Shown one piece after another: positions 36,901 through 49,900 of a stretch of 64,000 bases of DNA. Below the pieces are notes generated by a model. The model searched no databases. It saw only the letters and a list, made by a program, of their open reading frames with translations, and had not been told where the DNA came from. The stretch lies in NCBI RefSeq assembly GCF_026212465.1, contig NC_080060.1, positions 15,272,641-15,336,640 of the forward strand, given 5' to 3'. Source of the DNA: Amaranthus tricolor (taxonomy: Eukaryota > Streptophyta > Magnoliopsida > Caryophyllales > Amaranthaceae). The position numbers and the translations under genes were made by a program. Positions within the stretch are counted from its first letter, which is position 1. Each line of letters opens with the position of its first letter.

Positions 36901-39150
36901 TGATAATATGCAAAAATTGCTTGCTAATAGTCTAAGTGTGTATAATACATTGCTTGCTTATGGTGATTATTTTCATGTTCGTTGTGGTGCTCATATTTTG
37001 AACTTAATTGTTCAAGATGGTTTGAAGGTCATTGGAGATGAAATAAAAACAATAAAGACCTTGGTTAAGTATATAAATGATTCTGAAGTACGAAAAGCAA
37101 AGTTGAGGGAGTGTACAATTGGTATTGGTGTTAGTACTTCTAAAAGGTTGTGGTTGGATTGTCCTAAAAGATGGAATTCTACCTATAGGATGCTTGAAAG
37201 GGCATTGATTTATTGTCCTTGTTATGAAAACCTGAAAAGAATTGACAAAGACCTTCCTAATATTCCTACACATGATGATTGATCAAAGGTTAAAAAAATT
37301 GTTGCACTTTTAAAACCTTTTGATGATATAACAAAACAGTTTTCGGGGAGAAATTATCCAACTGCCAACTTGTACTTTAAAAGTGTGTGGAAAATCGAAT
37401 GTTTGTTGATACAGTATGCTGATAGTGAAGATGAGTTTTTAAAAGATATGGCAAAGACTATGAAAAATAAATTTGATAAATATTGGGAAAATTATAGTGT
37501 TGTTCTTTCTTTTGCTGCCATGATGGATCCTCGTTATAAATTTCAATTGATCAAATATTGTTTTGAACACTTGGATCCTCAAAATGGGTCCTGGAAAGCC
37601 AACCAAGTCAAAGACAAACTCTATGATTTATTTGCAGAGTATGTAAGGAATGATACTCCCTATGACCATGAAGCTAGTAGTAATGTCCTGGATGATGATC
37701 TTCCTGTAAGTATTTTTTTTTTTGAAGTTTTTTATAATTGTATTGTTATTATTTTAACCTTCTAATTACTAGTACTTTAATAGGGATTTTCATCTTTTGC
37801 TGGAGGGACTAGTGGAAATTTGTCACAATTAGATATTTATCTTGAGGAGTCTAGGCTTGATCATCATCTTGAACTAGATGTATTGCAATGGTGGAAAACA
37901 AATGAAACTCGACATGCACAGGTTGCGCGTATGGCAAGGGATTTATTAGCCATTCCAATTACTACTGTTGCATCCGAGTCAGCTTTTAGCTTAGGAGGTA
38001 GAGTGCTTACTAAGTATAGAGCTTCTCTTCAACCGGATACTGCTGAGACTTTAATTACTAGTCGTAGTTGGCTATTTGGTTATAAAGTAAAATAAGGTAA
38101 ATTTATCAATTATTTGAGTTTTGAATGCAAATAATATGATCTTCAATTCGTTAAACTAAAACTATAGTTTATTTTGTGAATTTGTTTTATGTTGATAGAT
38201 CCACTTGAAAATGGATTAGAGGTTGATCTTCCACCAATGTAATGAAGAAGCTAACAAAGATTTAGAAGATGAAGATGAAGATGAAGATGAAGAAGATGAA
38301 GATGAAAAAGAAGATGAAGGCGAAGAAGAAAATCAAAATGAAGATGAAGTGTTTGAACAATTTGCTATTTAACATGTTCTTATTTATACTTTTAAATTTT
38401 AATATTTAAATTGTTGTATGTTTGAATTGATTCATTTGGATATTTTTTTGTAGTATGATGCATTTTAGACATTTTAATGATTTTTTTTTTTATGTTGAAT
38501 TAGTCGATTGGATATTCTAATGTTTTATGGTACCCGTTGGATCAATCCGAACCTACCCGAAACCCAGAGTGATCCGACCTGAAACTGACCTGATCCGAAA
38601 CTGACCCGACCCGAAAATGACCCGACCTAAATTGATCAGACCCAAAACCCGACCCACCGACCGTTTTCCCAGGTCTACTCACATGTATCGCCAACTGGGT
38701 ATGGCGACAAGGACTAGGTGCAAGACTATTGTTGGTTGTCTCACACTGTTGCAGACATGGATATACGAGTACTTACCAGCCTTCCGCCCCCGTCCGCGTC
38801 AAGCTGCCATGCCGAACAAGACTAGGGCAGAGATGTGGTCGCCGCAGAAGCCAATCCGTGAGCTGAGCAGACTGAGAGACTGCAGGAGCATACTGGACGC
38901 CATGACAGAGACACAGGTTTTGTACATGACCTCACACATCGTTATACTACATATTTTAATTTTATATTATGTTGTTTATGTTTATTTTCTTTGAAAGCAA
39001 GTGGAGTGGACTCTGTACATGAGTTCTGCTTGGGCTTTATTGAACGACCACCCACGCACCGCCTATATCAGTGGTATCACCTGTTTTGATATCGTGGAGG
39101 TCTATTTGCCTGAGAGGACAGTCAGAAAGCTCGGGTTTGCACAGGCCGTT

Positions 39151-39168
39151 CCCCCCCCCCCCCCCCCC
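39151..39168 (+). repeat. C18 homopolymer inside the PMD coding region
   Basis: Eighteen consecutive C after GGCCGTT, encoding a poly-Pro run; its length is prone to slippage or sequencing error and affects the frame. Confidence 0.9.
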
Positions 39169-39879
39169 AATCCGCTGAGACCTACCCAAGCTGTGTGACC
39201 GGCACAGGGCTCCTACTCAGTGACATTCGCTTCTCCGTCTATGTACATGGAGATGTTGAGTAGGTTCCCCTATTGTGCCCGCGTAGTTGAGCAGGCACTG
39301 CGGGCATCGGTTCCATCAGAGGCTGCCCCTGAGTACATTGACTGGTTTAGAGTGTCTTCCCACTCGTTTCTCATCCCAGGTGAAGGACCTGCTACTGCGT
39401 TCGGTGTTGCGGACAACAGAGTCGAATATGTCAGTGTTTATGTTTATCTATTACATTTTTATGTGTCATTACCGAAATTGACTATCTAATTTTTTGACAA
39501 TGTAATTGTTTTGTTTTTATAGTCTGCAGCTGAATTTTCAAGTAGACTCGCGCCATTGCTCAGGCTGCCATCAATTGTGCAAATGACGCCTCAGGAAAGA
39601 CATGTTGCTGATATGTATCTAGATGAACTTAGAGAGTTGTATGAGGAGTGGCAAGCATTTAGAGGGCACAGCCCTTAATAGACATTTGTGTAATTTGTAT
39701 TGATGAACAAATTTTTTTTTAACTTTATTGATGAAAAATTGTTATTATTACATGTTGCGTATGATTCATTTACACATTTATTGACTAACTTAATTATGGA
39801 ATGAATAATATAAATATAATTACTACAATGAATACAATTAATAAAATGATAACACTAAGTATAATCAGTACAATAAACA

Positions 39880-42800
39880 CTAAGGAGTATCTAAATTGAC
39901 CGCGTCTTCGGCGGTGTTATTTTGTTGTCGTCGTTGCATGCCGCACAGTCTATTCCAAAGTAATATCCTATTGCGATACTGTATCTCTAAATCTTTACAT
40001 GAATTGTTAGCTGCTGCTCTCCAATTTTATTGGACTGGCGGCAGTAGAGATGAATCATCGTTCATTAAAAGCTGAACATCATGATTCCTATTAACCCAAA
40101 GAATATGTATAAGTTTGTTTACGCCATGCATTCCCCATATTCTCCTTAACGGAAGCACTAAACAGTTATACATTGGATTACCATCAGGAGAGTCATAATA
40201 CGCAATTGCTATGTTCAGAAACGTTGCTGCGGAATATAATGCTGTCATTTCCATCCAGTGACTGTACGGAGTAGGTCTTTTGTTGTGGGCACCAATTCTA
40301 TATATAGCTTCCTCCACCAAATCATCTGATAAATACATGCGTGCATATTACTCTCTATGCGTTTCCATTTCCAAACTCATTGCACGTCGTAAAAGAGGCT
40401 ATGTTTCCTCGCCCCCTAACTCTGTGGCGGCAATGACTCTAAATCCACAATTACCGTCACCTATAATATCAATCCAGTCAAACAAATATGGCGGAAGAAT
40501 AAACGGAATGTTTCTGGGCACGGAAAAAGTGAAAAATCATGTCTTGCTGAACCATCTGAAAAAATAACAGTATATTAATATCATTCATTTGATCTAAAAC
40601 ATATAAGATTATATGAAAAGAAATAAGGGTACCATATAAGTTGAAACTGAAGTTAATTCCAACTAACGATTTATGCGACCGGCTACTAGATCTACCACTA
40701 GATCTCCCGCGTGATGAAGATCTGGATCCGCGACCCCTTGAGGACGATTTGCTGTACTCAAACGCACTTTTGTTTCTCCTTAGGGTTCTGCTTGTCATTG
40801 GTCTTCCCTTCCTCGGTGGACTTGCTTTTGGCTCAGGTATATCTGCTCCATCAGGGTGTAGTTCATGTTCAAGTACCTGAGACACGCGCCATACAACTGA
40901 GGGGTCGGCTTTTAAAACTTCATCCACCAATGATTGAAAGTACTCTTTGTCATCGGCGTTTCTTTATCATCGGCGTTTACGTGCCGTACTTCTTCGTTGG
41001 CGTCTTCTTCTGGCTCTAAGTACTTTAACGTTTTCCAAAACGGATGTATATCGTCCAAGTACAAAGCACCATGAGACCTGATTGACAAGTAACAGTAACA
41101 CGTGCATGGTAATCCGTTGGTTTTTTGAATGACACAACCGCATTTTTCAAAAAGACAACTACCCAAGTTTAACATCCGGTTGTGCTCCATCATCTATTGT
41201 TCCAAGGCAAATATGGAAACATGACGATACAACGGTCTGAGAAAATTAAGTCGCGACGTCCTTGAAATGGAATTCTTACGAATCCTCCAGAGCTTGTCTT
41301 ATCTTTGACTGCTGATTCGTTATTTGTGTGTGTGCCCTTTTAAATAACGTATCAAATGAGCTATTACCGCTACCCAAGTAGTACTTGAAGGAAGAGTGTT
41401 GGCTTTCAACTCTACTGGTAGTCTGGTTACCCAAGTGCAAACAATCATTCGTCCACGCACGCATAAGTTTCTCTTTGTGAGGAATCCATGTTTCAGCCAA
41501 GTATCGCACGACCCTCCTGTTCCTAATCGATCAAGTAGACACAATCCCTTCCCATCTGTTTTCAAATTCAGGGATCGTCACACTTTTAACTAAGGGGTTC
41601 CATTTTGTTTTCCTGAATATCTGCCCCTGTTGATTTTTCTTCCCGCCGCACAATTTATCAATCATGTTCTCCACGTCATTGCCTATATGCCATACGCATA
41701 ATAAATGCCGTACATCTGCATTAATAATAAAAACCTGTTCACCTGGAAAGACAACACTAATAGCTGCAGACAAACCTTCATCCCGATCCGTTATGATTAC
41801 GTCGAGCGTCTGGACTCAGCCATAAATATCCCTCAACCTTTCCAACACCCAAGAATAAGACACAACCGCCTCATCTCGCATCAAACAGAACGCAACTAAG
41901 AAATTATGATTGGTTGGCATCATTCCAATGATTTCGCATAGGGGCCACTTTTGCTTATTCGTTTTGTACGTTGTGTCTATCAACACAACATGGGGCCACG
42001 AACGTATCATCTGGATAGATGTTGGATTCGCAATCAATAATCTACTCAATTGCCCCTCACTACCCAAGTCTGTCCAGACTACATAATTATGCTCCGTGGC
42101 CATATATAGACAGTGTTGAAGAGGAGTCCTACCATTCATCTCTTCTCTCCTTATTGATTGTCTTACATTGTAAATTTGATTCATACTAGCAAAAAAAACC
42201 AGAAAAATTCCTTCTAATTGAAGTCATTATAAACGCTGGTTGCATGCCAGTTGCACTGAGATCTCGTATGTGCTACCTAATATCGACAGTGATCCTATTT
42301 ACTCTTATTTGACCATCTCTGTACATGAAGAATAGGTGTTTATGTCTTCCTTTTTCACCAGGAAACACTCTAACCGTCCAAGGTCTTTCTCCTGGTTTAC
42401 GACTACTTCCTATAATCATAAATTTACACCCACAAGCCCTACTTTTGGAACCAGGTCAAGCAGCATTGTCTAAGTTATGCAAATCACCCCTTATATTACC
42501 GTGCCAGTGACATCTTAAGTACAAACTCACTCTAGATCATCCTTCCTTTTGTTTATATGAAGCACGTGTAAATTGAAAACCAATTGTTAGTGCTATCTCA
42601 TCAGCCCAAGCATCTAAATCATCTACAGAATCAAATTCCCTATCGGTAACAAATCTATCAGAATAATCTACATCATCCCCTAAGTTTTCAAAGTCCTGCA
42701 AACAATAATTATAATAACATTATCGTAATATAATAATATATTAAAGTATGTGAGTAAATAAAATCATTTACTTTAATATTTAATAAATAATAATAACTTC

Positions 42801-43369
42801 AAAAATACTTGTAACAAATAAGAAAAAGTAATTTTTAAAAAAATAGTTAAAATTTAAAAAAATTAATCCCTCCAATTTAAATTTAATTATTATAATAACA
42901 TTATCATAATATAATAATACATTAAAATAAAACAATATATTACAACATTTATGAAATAACAATAACTTAAAAAATAATTTAATTAAATAAAATAAAACAT
43001 CGAAGTTCAAAAAAAAAAAATTATTAATACCAGTCGCACTTTTTGTGCGACTGGTATTATTATTAATTTTTTTTTTCGAACTTATAATATTCAACACTAT
43101 TACACTAATTATTAAAATAACATTAACATATTATAATAAAATAAAATAAATTAATTTATCAGAACATTTATTAAATAACAACTTAAAAAATAAATGAATT
43201 GCACAAAAGAAATTTATATTTCGAAATTCAAAAAAAATAAAAAAAATAAAATAAAAAATTGAACCAGTCGCACTTTTTGTGCGACCGGCCTATATGGAAT
43301 TTTTTTTTAAAAATTACGAATCGATTAATTACTTACCGAATCGTTATCATGCTCGTTTTGATATGCCAT
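39880..43369 (-). pseudogene. FAR1-type MULE transposase with C-terminal OTU cysteine protease domain
   Basis: Minus-strand exon 1 is 43369-43337 (MAYQNEHDNDS, donor gtaagt). An intron containing two hairpins follows. Exon 2 starts at 42695 in phase (DFENLGDDVDYSDRF). It encodes a FAR1-like Cys/His DNA-binding region (to ~42330), the DDE core (WPHVVLIDTTYKTNK near 41975; DVIITDRDEGL near 41790), TTSRVESQHSSFKYY and a SWIM-like CGCVIQKTNGLPCTCYC. An RG/RS-rich tail follows to a donor at 40633. The last part carries the OTU active-site motif GDGNCGFRVIAATELGG (near 40430-40461) and a downstream WMEM block, and ends at TAG 39880-39882. Several in-frame stops exist, so this copy is inactive. Confidence 0.88.
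43030..43288. repeat. Right hairpin array of the composite MULE
   Basis: The same hairpin as at the left end, in inverted orientation (T5 loop on +), lies at 43030-43054 and 43264-43288. The second has one arm mismatch. Spacing is 234 bp. Both lie in intron 1 of the transposase gene. Confidence 0.9.
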
Positions 43370-43503
43370 TGTTGTTCGATGTTGAGTTCTAGCTTATTTA
43401 ACTTAACATAGTGTTTTTAAAGAGTGTTAGAGAAATAGTACCGTGTTTGAATTCGTATATATTACAAATAAAATAAAAAGAATGGCGAAAAATAATAACA
43501 TCC

Positions 43504-43643
43504 TATAATTTCTTACAACAAAAACATATCAACATACTGACAGTATTGCAAAGTCCGGGCTGGTACTTCCAACAGATCTCGCTCCATTCTTCATCTTCAT
43601 ATTCATATTCTTCTTCAGCAATCAAATCTTTGATACTTCACCA
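43504..43643 (+). promoter_or_regulatory. Residual 5' flank / probable 5' UTR of HLB1
   Basis: Only 140 bp separate the inferred MULE end from the HLB1 ATG. The second half is C/T-rich (cttcatcttcatattc), typical of plant 5' leaders. No TATA box is evident inside this stretch; the nearest candidate, GTATATATTA at about 43455, lies inside the MULE. Confidence 0.5.
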
Positions 43644-43987
43644 ATGGCGGTACCTTCAGAAGATTCCGATCAACAAACTACATCGTCATCAACCCTAACA
43701 ACAACTGCAGATCTGCACGAAAATGGCGGCATTGATCAATCAAACGACACCGTTGAAGCTGTACTTGAACCTGTTGCTTCTAACAAGGATCCGAAACACG
43801 AGGTACCTGAACCTGAATCGCTTCCATCTGGATCGAACGACGTTGTTTCAAGTGAATCAGTAGGTCAACCTGAAATGAAGAAGGATGAAGGAAGTAGAAC
43901 TTTTACTATGAGAGAATTGTTGAATGGATTAAAAGGTGATCAAAGTCAATCTAATAATTCTGGTCCTGATTCTGCTTCTCCTCAGAG
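43644..43987 (+). CDS. HLB1: HLB1 exon 1
   Basis: ATG in context caccaATGGCG; 114 codons plus two bases. The donor is CAGAG|gttcg. Joining to exon 2 at 53595 makes an AGT codon and keeps the frame into [16 protein letters not shown]. The block [13 protein letters not shown], conserved in the family, shows that this distant exon belongs to the gene 9.6 kb downstream. Confidence 0.88.
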
Positions 43988-46900
43988 GTTCGATGTTTTT
44001 TTTTTTTTTTTTGTGGATTTTTGGTTTGATTTTTTGAATAAGTTGATATTCGCGGAATTTAGGTTTAAATTTTTTAATGCATTATCTGGTTAGTTTTGTG
44101 TTGAGATGTTGAAGTCTAATTCGGGGTAGATCAAAGTAGATATAAATGGTATTGATTTGCTGATTGATAGCAAATTGCATTGAAAGTTAACAATCAAATC
44201 ATATCTGCTAAGAACTTTCCTGTTTTCACTATTTATGTATCCTGTTATTGTCAATTTGTAAAGACACATAATCTGTTATTGACTGATTTTCATTTGAATA
44301 GAGGTTTTTAATTTTGTCTATATTTAATCTTGAGGTGATTGGTTTATTCTTGAATAGCTGAGGGATTGAGAAATGATAACACAGGAAGTCCTTTTTTAAA
44401 ATAATGGGAAATTTTGATATAATTTCTTTTGGTAAATTTTGCTATCTTTAATTAGCATATGCTTTGATCAATAAGCGTGACAGAGTTTCTTGTGATGAAT
44501 TAGTTACTAATTACTAATCAGTTAGTAGGAATGGCAATAGATTCCTAGCACATCGGGAGGGGGGGGGGGGGGGGGGGGGGGGGAAATCTAAATGGCCCCT
44601 TCTAATGCTTAGCCTACATAGGACTTCACTGAAATATTTGATCGTGAGAGGAATCATTAGTATTGGGCCTGCAGATGGTCGAAAGCCCAATATGCTAAGT
44701 GCTGATGCTGGCCATCTGATGATCCGTTGATGATGTAAAGGTCTAGTGGGTGTGTGTGTGGTGGTGGTGGTTGGGGGGCGGGGGGTCTTAAGGGCCCCAT
44801 TGGGCTTGCAGATGGTCGAAAACCCAATATGCTAAGTGCTGATGCTAGCCCTCTGATGATCTGTTGATGATGTAAAGGTCTCATGTGACACTGACATGTA
44901 TTTTCCAGTTTACCCGGCTGACACATACAATAAGGAAATCTTCATCAATCGATGCGTTGATGGAAGAATAAGAGAATTTTACTATGGAGAGATAGAATAT
45001 TGGAAAGGGAGAAAGATAATAACTTATGATATTCAGTTAACAATGCATCACCAAATGTAAGTGTTATACCAACGCACTAGCAACGACCATGAAGGTCTAT
45101 CACAGGCGCAAGAACAAGTAGCTGAAAATAGCAAAAATGAGTAATGAGTTGGAGCCCTAATACTGAGTTACCGGATTTTCTTATGGAGGAGACAGGTGGA
45201 AGCAACCTCAATCAAGGGAGCTGGAAGGTTCGTTGAGTAGAATTACCCACTTACTCCGGTGGTAACCTCGACGAGTGCATACCCAAAGCTGAAAGGTACT
45301 TTTCTTACTATAATCTTACTGAAGAAGCAAAGCTAGAGGCAGCTGCCATTAGTATGGAGGGGGATGCACAATTTTGGTTTCAATGGGAAGACCAAGACAA
45401 TCCTATAATTAAATGGCGAGATTTTAAAATGCTTCTATTAAGGCGATTTCGTCCTCATAACCAAGGTAGTTTAGTGGAGCAATGGTTGGCAGTTAAGCAT
45501 GTTCATTGGGTAGAGGATTGCTGTAAAACCTTTATAGAGAAGATGACCCCTCTAGGTAGAGTACCGATGGATATTTGTTTAGGATTTTTTTATGTTTGGG
45601 CTAAAGGAATCAGTTAGTTGTGAGCTCAGACTCATGGATCCTACAAATCTAAAAATTGCTATGGAGTGGGCTGAAGAAATAGAGCAAAAAGATTAGGCCA
45701 AATCTTATTATGGGAGAACTAGAGAGCAGAATTGATGGGGGCCCACATATTCCACCTAAATTTCAAAACCATACCCACAAACACATGACCCACCCTATTT
45801 TCCCAAACCTCTTTCTTCAGCTAAACCTAACTCACCCCCTCCCAAACACAACCCAGACACACGAATTAAACAATTACCTTTGACTGATAAAGAGATGCGT
45901 GAGAAGGGGTCTCGAGGAGTTTGCTTTAAATGTGATGAACGGTGGTCGTATAATCATGTCTGTAGAAACAAGGAATTCCGATTGATTTTGCTTGAGGATG
46001 AAGATGAAATAGACAAGGAGGAAATAGTGGAGGAAGAGTCGAGCCGTACTGATTCGGAGGACCCTATGACGGGTTTATCATTGCAATCGTTGATCGGCTT
46101 TACAAATCCCAAAACCATGAAGTTGGTGGGTCAAATTGAGGGCAAGGAGGTCTTTGTATTAATTGACTCGGGGCAACGAGTAATTTTCATTTCCACCACT
46201 AGGGCGAAACAACTAGGGCTGGAGATATCATCGTGTAAGGCATTTGGAGTCACTTTAGGCACTGGGCTAGAAGTTTTTGGTGATGGTATCTGTGCTAAGG
46301 TGCGGTTAACCCTGCAAAGCATCGAGATTTGTAACCTATTTTTTGCTCTTGGATTGGGAAGTTTGGATATCGTTTTAGGAGTTCAATGGCTAGAAAAATT
46401 GGGGATAGTAACAGTCAATTGGAAAAATCAGATTATGAGATTTTTATGGGAAGGACAACCGGTTACACTCATGGGAGACCCTTCTCTTCAATGTTCCAAA
46501 ATTTCCTTAAAGACCATGGTGAAGATTGCACCATGTTTGACATGGCGCAGGTTTCTTACGCATTCAAGACCATATACTTGGGAGTAGTTTTCATCAACAA
46601 TAGCGTGTGCAAGCAAACTAGTGGCTGTGGCATTGTGTGTTTGTGCGTGAAGTAGATTAGCAGCAGTGCAAAAGCTGAACAACAGCAACATGGATACAGC
46701 AAGGACCTCAACAAGAGGGGAATGGCACTAACCATGACAACCCACAAGAACAGAATCCAGAAGAAACAACCTGCCAGCCCAACTTGCACGACACTTGGGG
46801 ACCAAACCTGTGCACCAAGGACCAGGAAAACCCAAGGGATGGCATCTTTGTACATGAACCAAGAAGTAAAGGCCCAAGGGTAGCCATAATGATCTACACA

Positions 46901-49900
46901 GAGCCCACAGGGCCAGCATCAAGGTCCCCTACCAGCCAATTCAGCATTGGAAACAATACTTAGTTTTATTTTGTTGTTTTGATCTTATTTTGCTGTTTTG
47001 TAAATGTGCATGGCACGTGACTTTTAAGTAAGGCTTAGGATGATTGTTAGACCCATAAACTAGCCGTTTTCTTGTGCAATCAGCTCTATATAAAGGGCTC
47101 ATATCATTGTACAGATTTTAGTTTTTTTTCAGATTTAATAACATTGGATGCATTTTCCTTTGTCTTCCTTGAGTGTGTATGAACATTCATCAATCTTGAG
47201 TAGTGCAAGATTATCACCTTTGTATAATCTTGAGTAGTGCAAGATTATCACCTTTGTATAACTGAGAGTAGTCCTTGGTTATAGTAAGGGAATTGATTGC
47301 CTTGGAGGATCAAAATCCAAGTCATTCAATTCAAGAAACATATCACAGTGTGTTCTGTTCTGTTTCAAGGACACGCTTTGGGTGATTGTTTTTGAGGTAT
47401 TTGTCTGTGTAATTCTGAGTGATTGAAGGCCTGCCTTCGTTACTGCATTGCATCGAAGATTTCCACCCCAAATTCAGTCCAAAGACCTTAAGGGCTAAGA
47501 GGCATGGTATTTTAATAGAGTGCAATGGCTTGATTAAATCAGAAACTGCTTCAAAACAACCCACCCAAATTCCTAATTTCCTAACCCTCATCTTAGCCAA
47601 ATATCCTCAAGTAACCCGACCTCTTATGCATTTACCCCCACACCGTTCCCATGATCATGCCATCTATCTTAAAGAAGGCAGTGATCCTATTAGCATTCGG
47701 CCATATCGATATCCATATGCACAGAAAACTGAAATAGAACGCATGGTCCAAGATATGCTTAAGGCCGGTATTATTCAACCCTCTACTAGCCCTTTTGCTA
47801 GCCCGGTTATCTTAGTCAAAAAGAAGGATGGTTCGTGGCGTTTTTGCGTTGATTATCGAGCCTTGAATAAGGTGACGGTGCCCAATAAATTTTCCATACC
47901 GGTTATTGATGAGTTATTGGATGAATTGGAGGGAGCCATTTTCTTTACTAAGCTTGATTTAAAATCCGGCCATCACCAGATTCGTATGAAGGTCGAAGAT
48001 GTTTCCAAAACTGCTTTCCGCACTCATGAAGGCCATTATGAATTTTTGGTCTTGCCGTTTGGTCTCAATGCCGCAGCTACTTTTCAATCTCTTATGAAGG
48101 AGGTATTTCGACCATATCTATGCAAATTTGTACTTGTTTTCTTTGATGATATTTTGATTTACAGCTCGGATGAGGAGACTCATAGGTCTTATGTGGACTT
48201 GGTTCTCCGCTTATTGATTACTCATTCCCTGGTTATTAACGAGTGAATGTAGTTTTGGTGTACAACAAATAGCATATTTGGGTCATGTTATTTCAGCCCA
48301 AGGGGCGCCTGTTGATCCAGAGAAGATTTTAGCTATTACACAGTGGCCTAAACCCAAAACTCTCCGTGAACTTCGAGGCTTCCTGGGCGTCACTGGATAT
48401 TATCGTCGTTTTATGTCTCGGGGTATGCTCACAAGGCCAAGAAACTTACTGATTTGTTGAAGAAGGAGGTTTTCGTTTGGGATGATACAGTAACTGAAGC
48501 TTTTGAGGCTCTCGAACAAGCCATGACCCAAGTCTCTGTATCAGCTATGTCGGATCTTTCTAAAATTTTCGTGGTGGAGACGGATGCATCGGGCCATGGT
48601 ATTGGAGCAGTTCTACGCCAAGAAGAACACCCAATTGCCTATTTCAGCCTTTCCTTAGGCATAGGAGCCCAGCAAAAGCCCATATATGAACGTGAGTTGA
48701 TGGCTATTGTCTTCTCTATCTTACGGTGGAAACATTATTTGATGGGTCGAAAGTTTGTGGTATGTACTGATCAATTCAGCCTCAAATTCAACCTGGAACA
48801 ACGTGAGATTAGGGCCGAATACCAAAAATAGGCTATGAAATTGATAGGCTTTGATTTTATGATCGTTTACAAACCCGGTAGAAGTACTACCGTCGCTGAC
48901 GCCTTGTCACGACGTGACGGAGGATCAACAGATATGATCACATTATGTACAGCCGTGAGTTCCATCTCTATTGATTGGGACTTATTGATGAAGGAAGTAA
49001 AAGTCATATTTACCTTGTTCAAAATTTATTAAGCTGTGACCAGCAGCGATGCTATTCCTATCGGCTTTACCATACACCAAGGTAAACTCTTCTATAAAGG
49101 GCAGTTTGTGCTAGCCAGAGCTTCTCCATTCATTCCAGTTCTCCTTAAAGAGTACCATGATACTCCCTTTGGTGGTCACGGTGGTGAAGTGAAGACATAT
49201 CAACGCATTGCCATGGAATGGTATTGGGAGGGTATGCGATGTCAGATTACTCAATATTTGCGTCAGTGTGCTATTTGCCAACAGCAAAAAGCATCTTATC
49301 AAACCCCCGCTGGGCTCCTCCAACCTCTCCCTGTTAGTACTTCTGTGTGGGAAAATATTACTATGGATTTTGTGGAAGGCCTTCCAAAATCCGACGGCCT
49401 TGACACGGTATTAGTGGTAGTAGACCGTTTCACCAAGTATACTCACTTTTTGGGTTTGAAGCATCCCTTTTCTGCTTCTACTGTTGTTGCCTTATTTATT
49501 AAAGAAATAGTCCGTTTGCATGGTTTTCCTTCTTTGATTGTGTCGGACCGTGATCAAATCTTTTTGAGTTCCTTTTGGCGTGAACTTTTCCGTTTGCAAG
49601 GGACTAACTTAGTCTATAGCACGGCCTTTCACCACAAACCGATGGCCAATCTGAAATTGTTAACAAGGCTCTTGAAACCTTCTTGCGGTGTTCCATTAAC
49701 GGCCAACCCAAGCATTGGGCGAAATGGCTATCATGGGCTGAATTTTGTACAACACCGCCTCCCATGCCACTATCAAGATGACTCCGTTCCAAGCTTTATA
49801 TGGGCGACCTCCTCCTCACCTCGTCTGTTTTGGTAACTCTCGTACCTAGGTCGATAGTTTGGAACAACTTCTAAAGGAAAGGGATGCCATGCTCGATGAA

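Noticed and set aside
43644..44093. Stand-alone 149-codon gene
   Set aside because: The last ~35 codons ([12 protein letters not shown]...) are intron read-through after the GT donor at 43988; the first 114 codons are HLB1 exon 1.
46517..47450. ATTGCA as TSD of the insertion in the intronic gypsy element
   Set aside because: The 6-bp match at both sides does not give TG...CA ends and does not restore the frame; probably chance.
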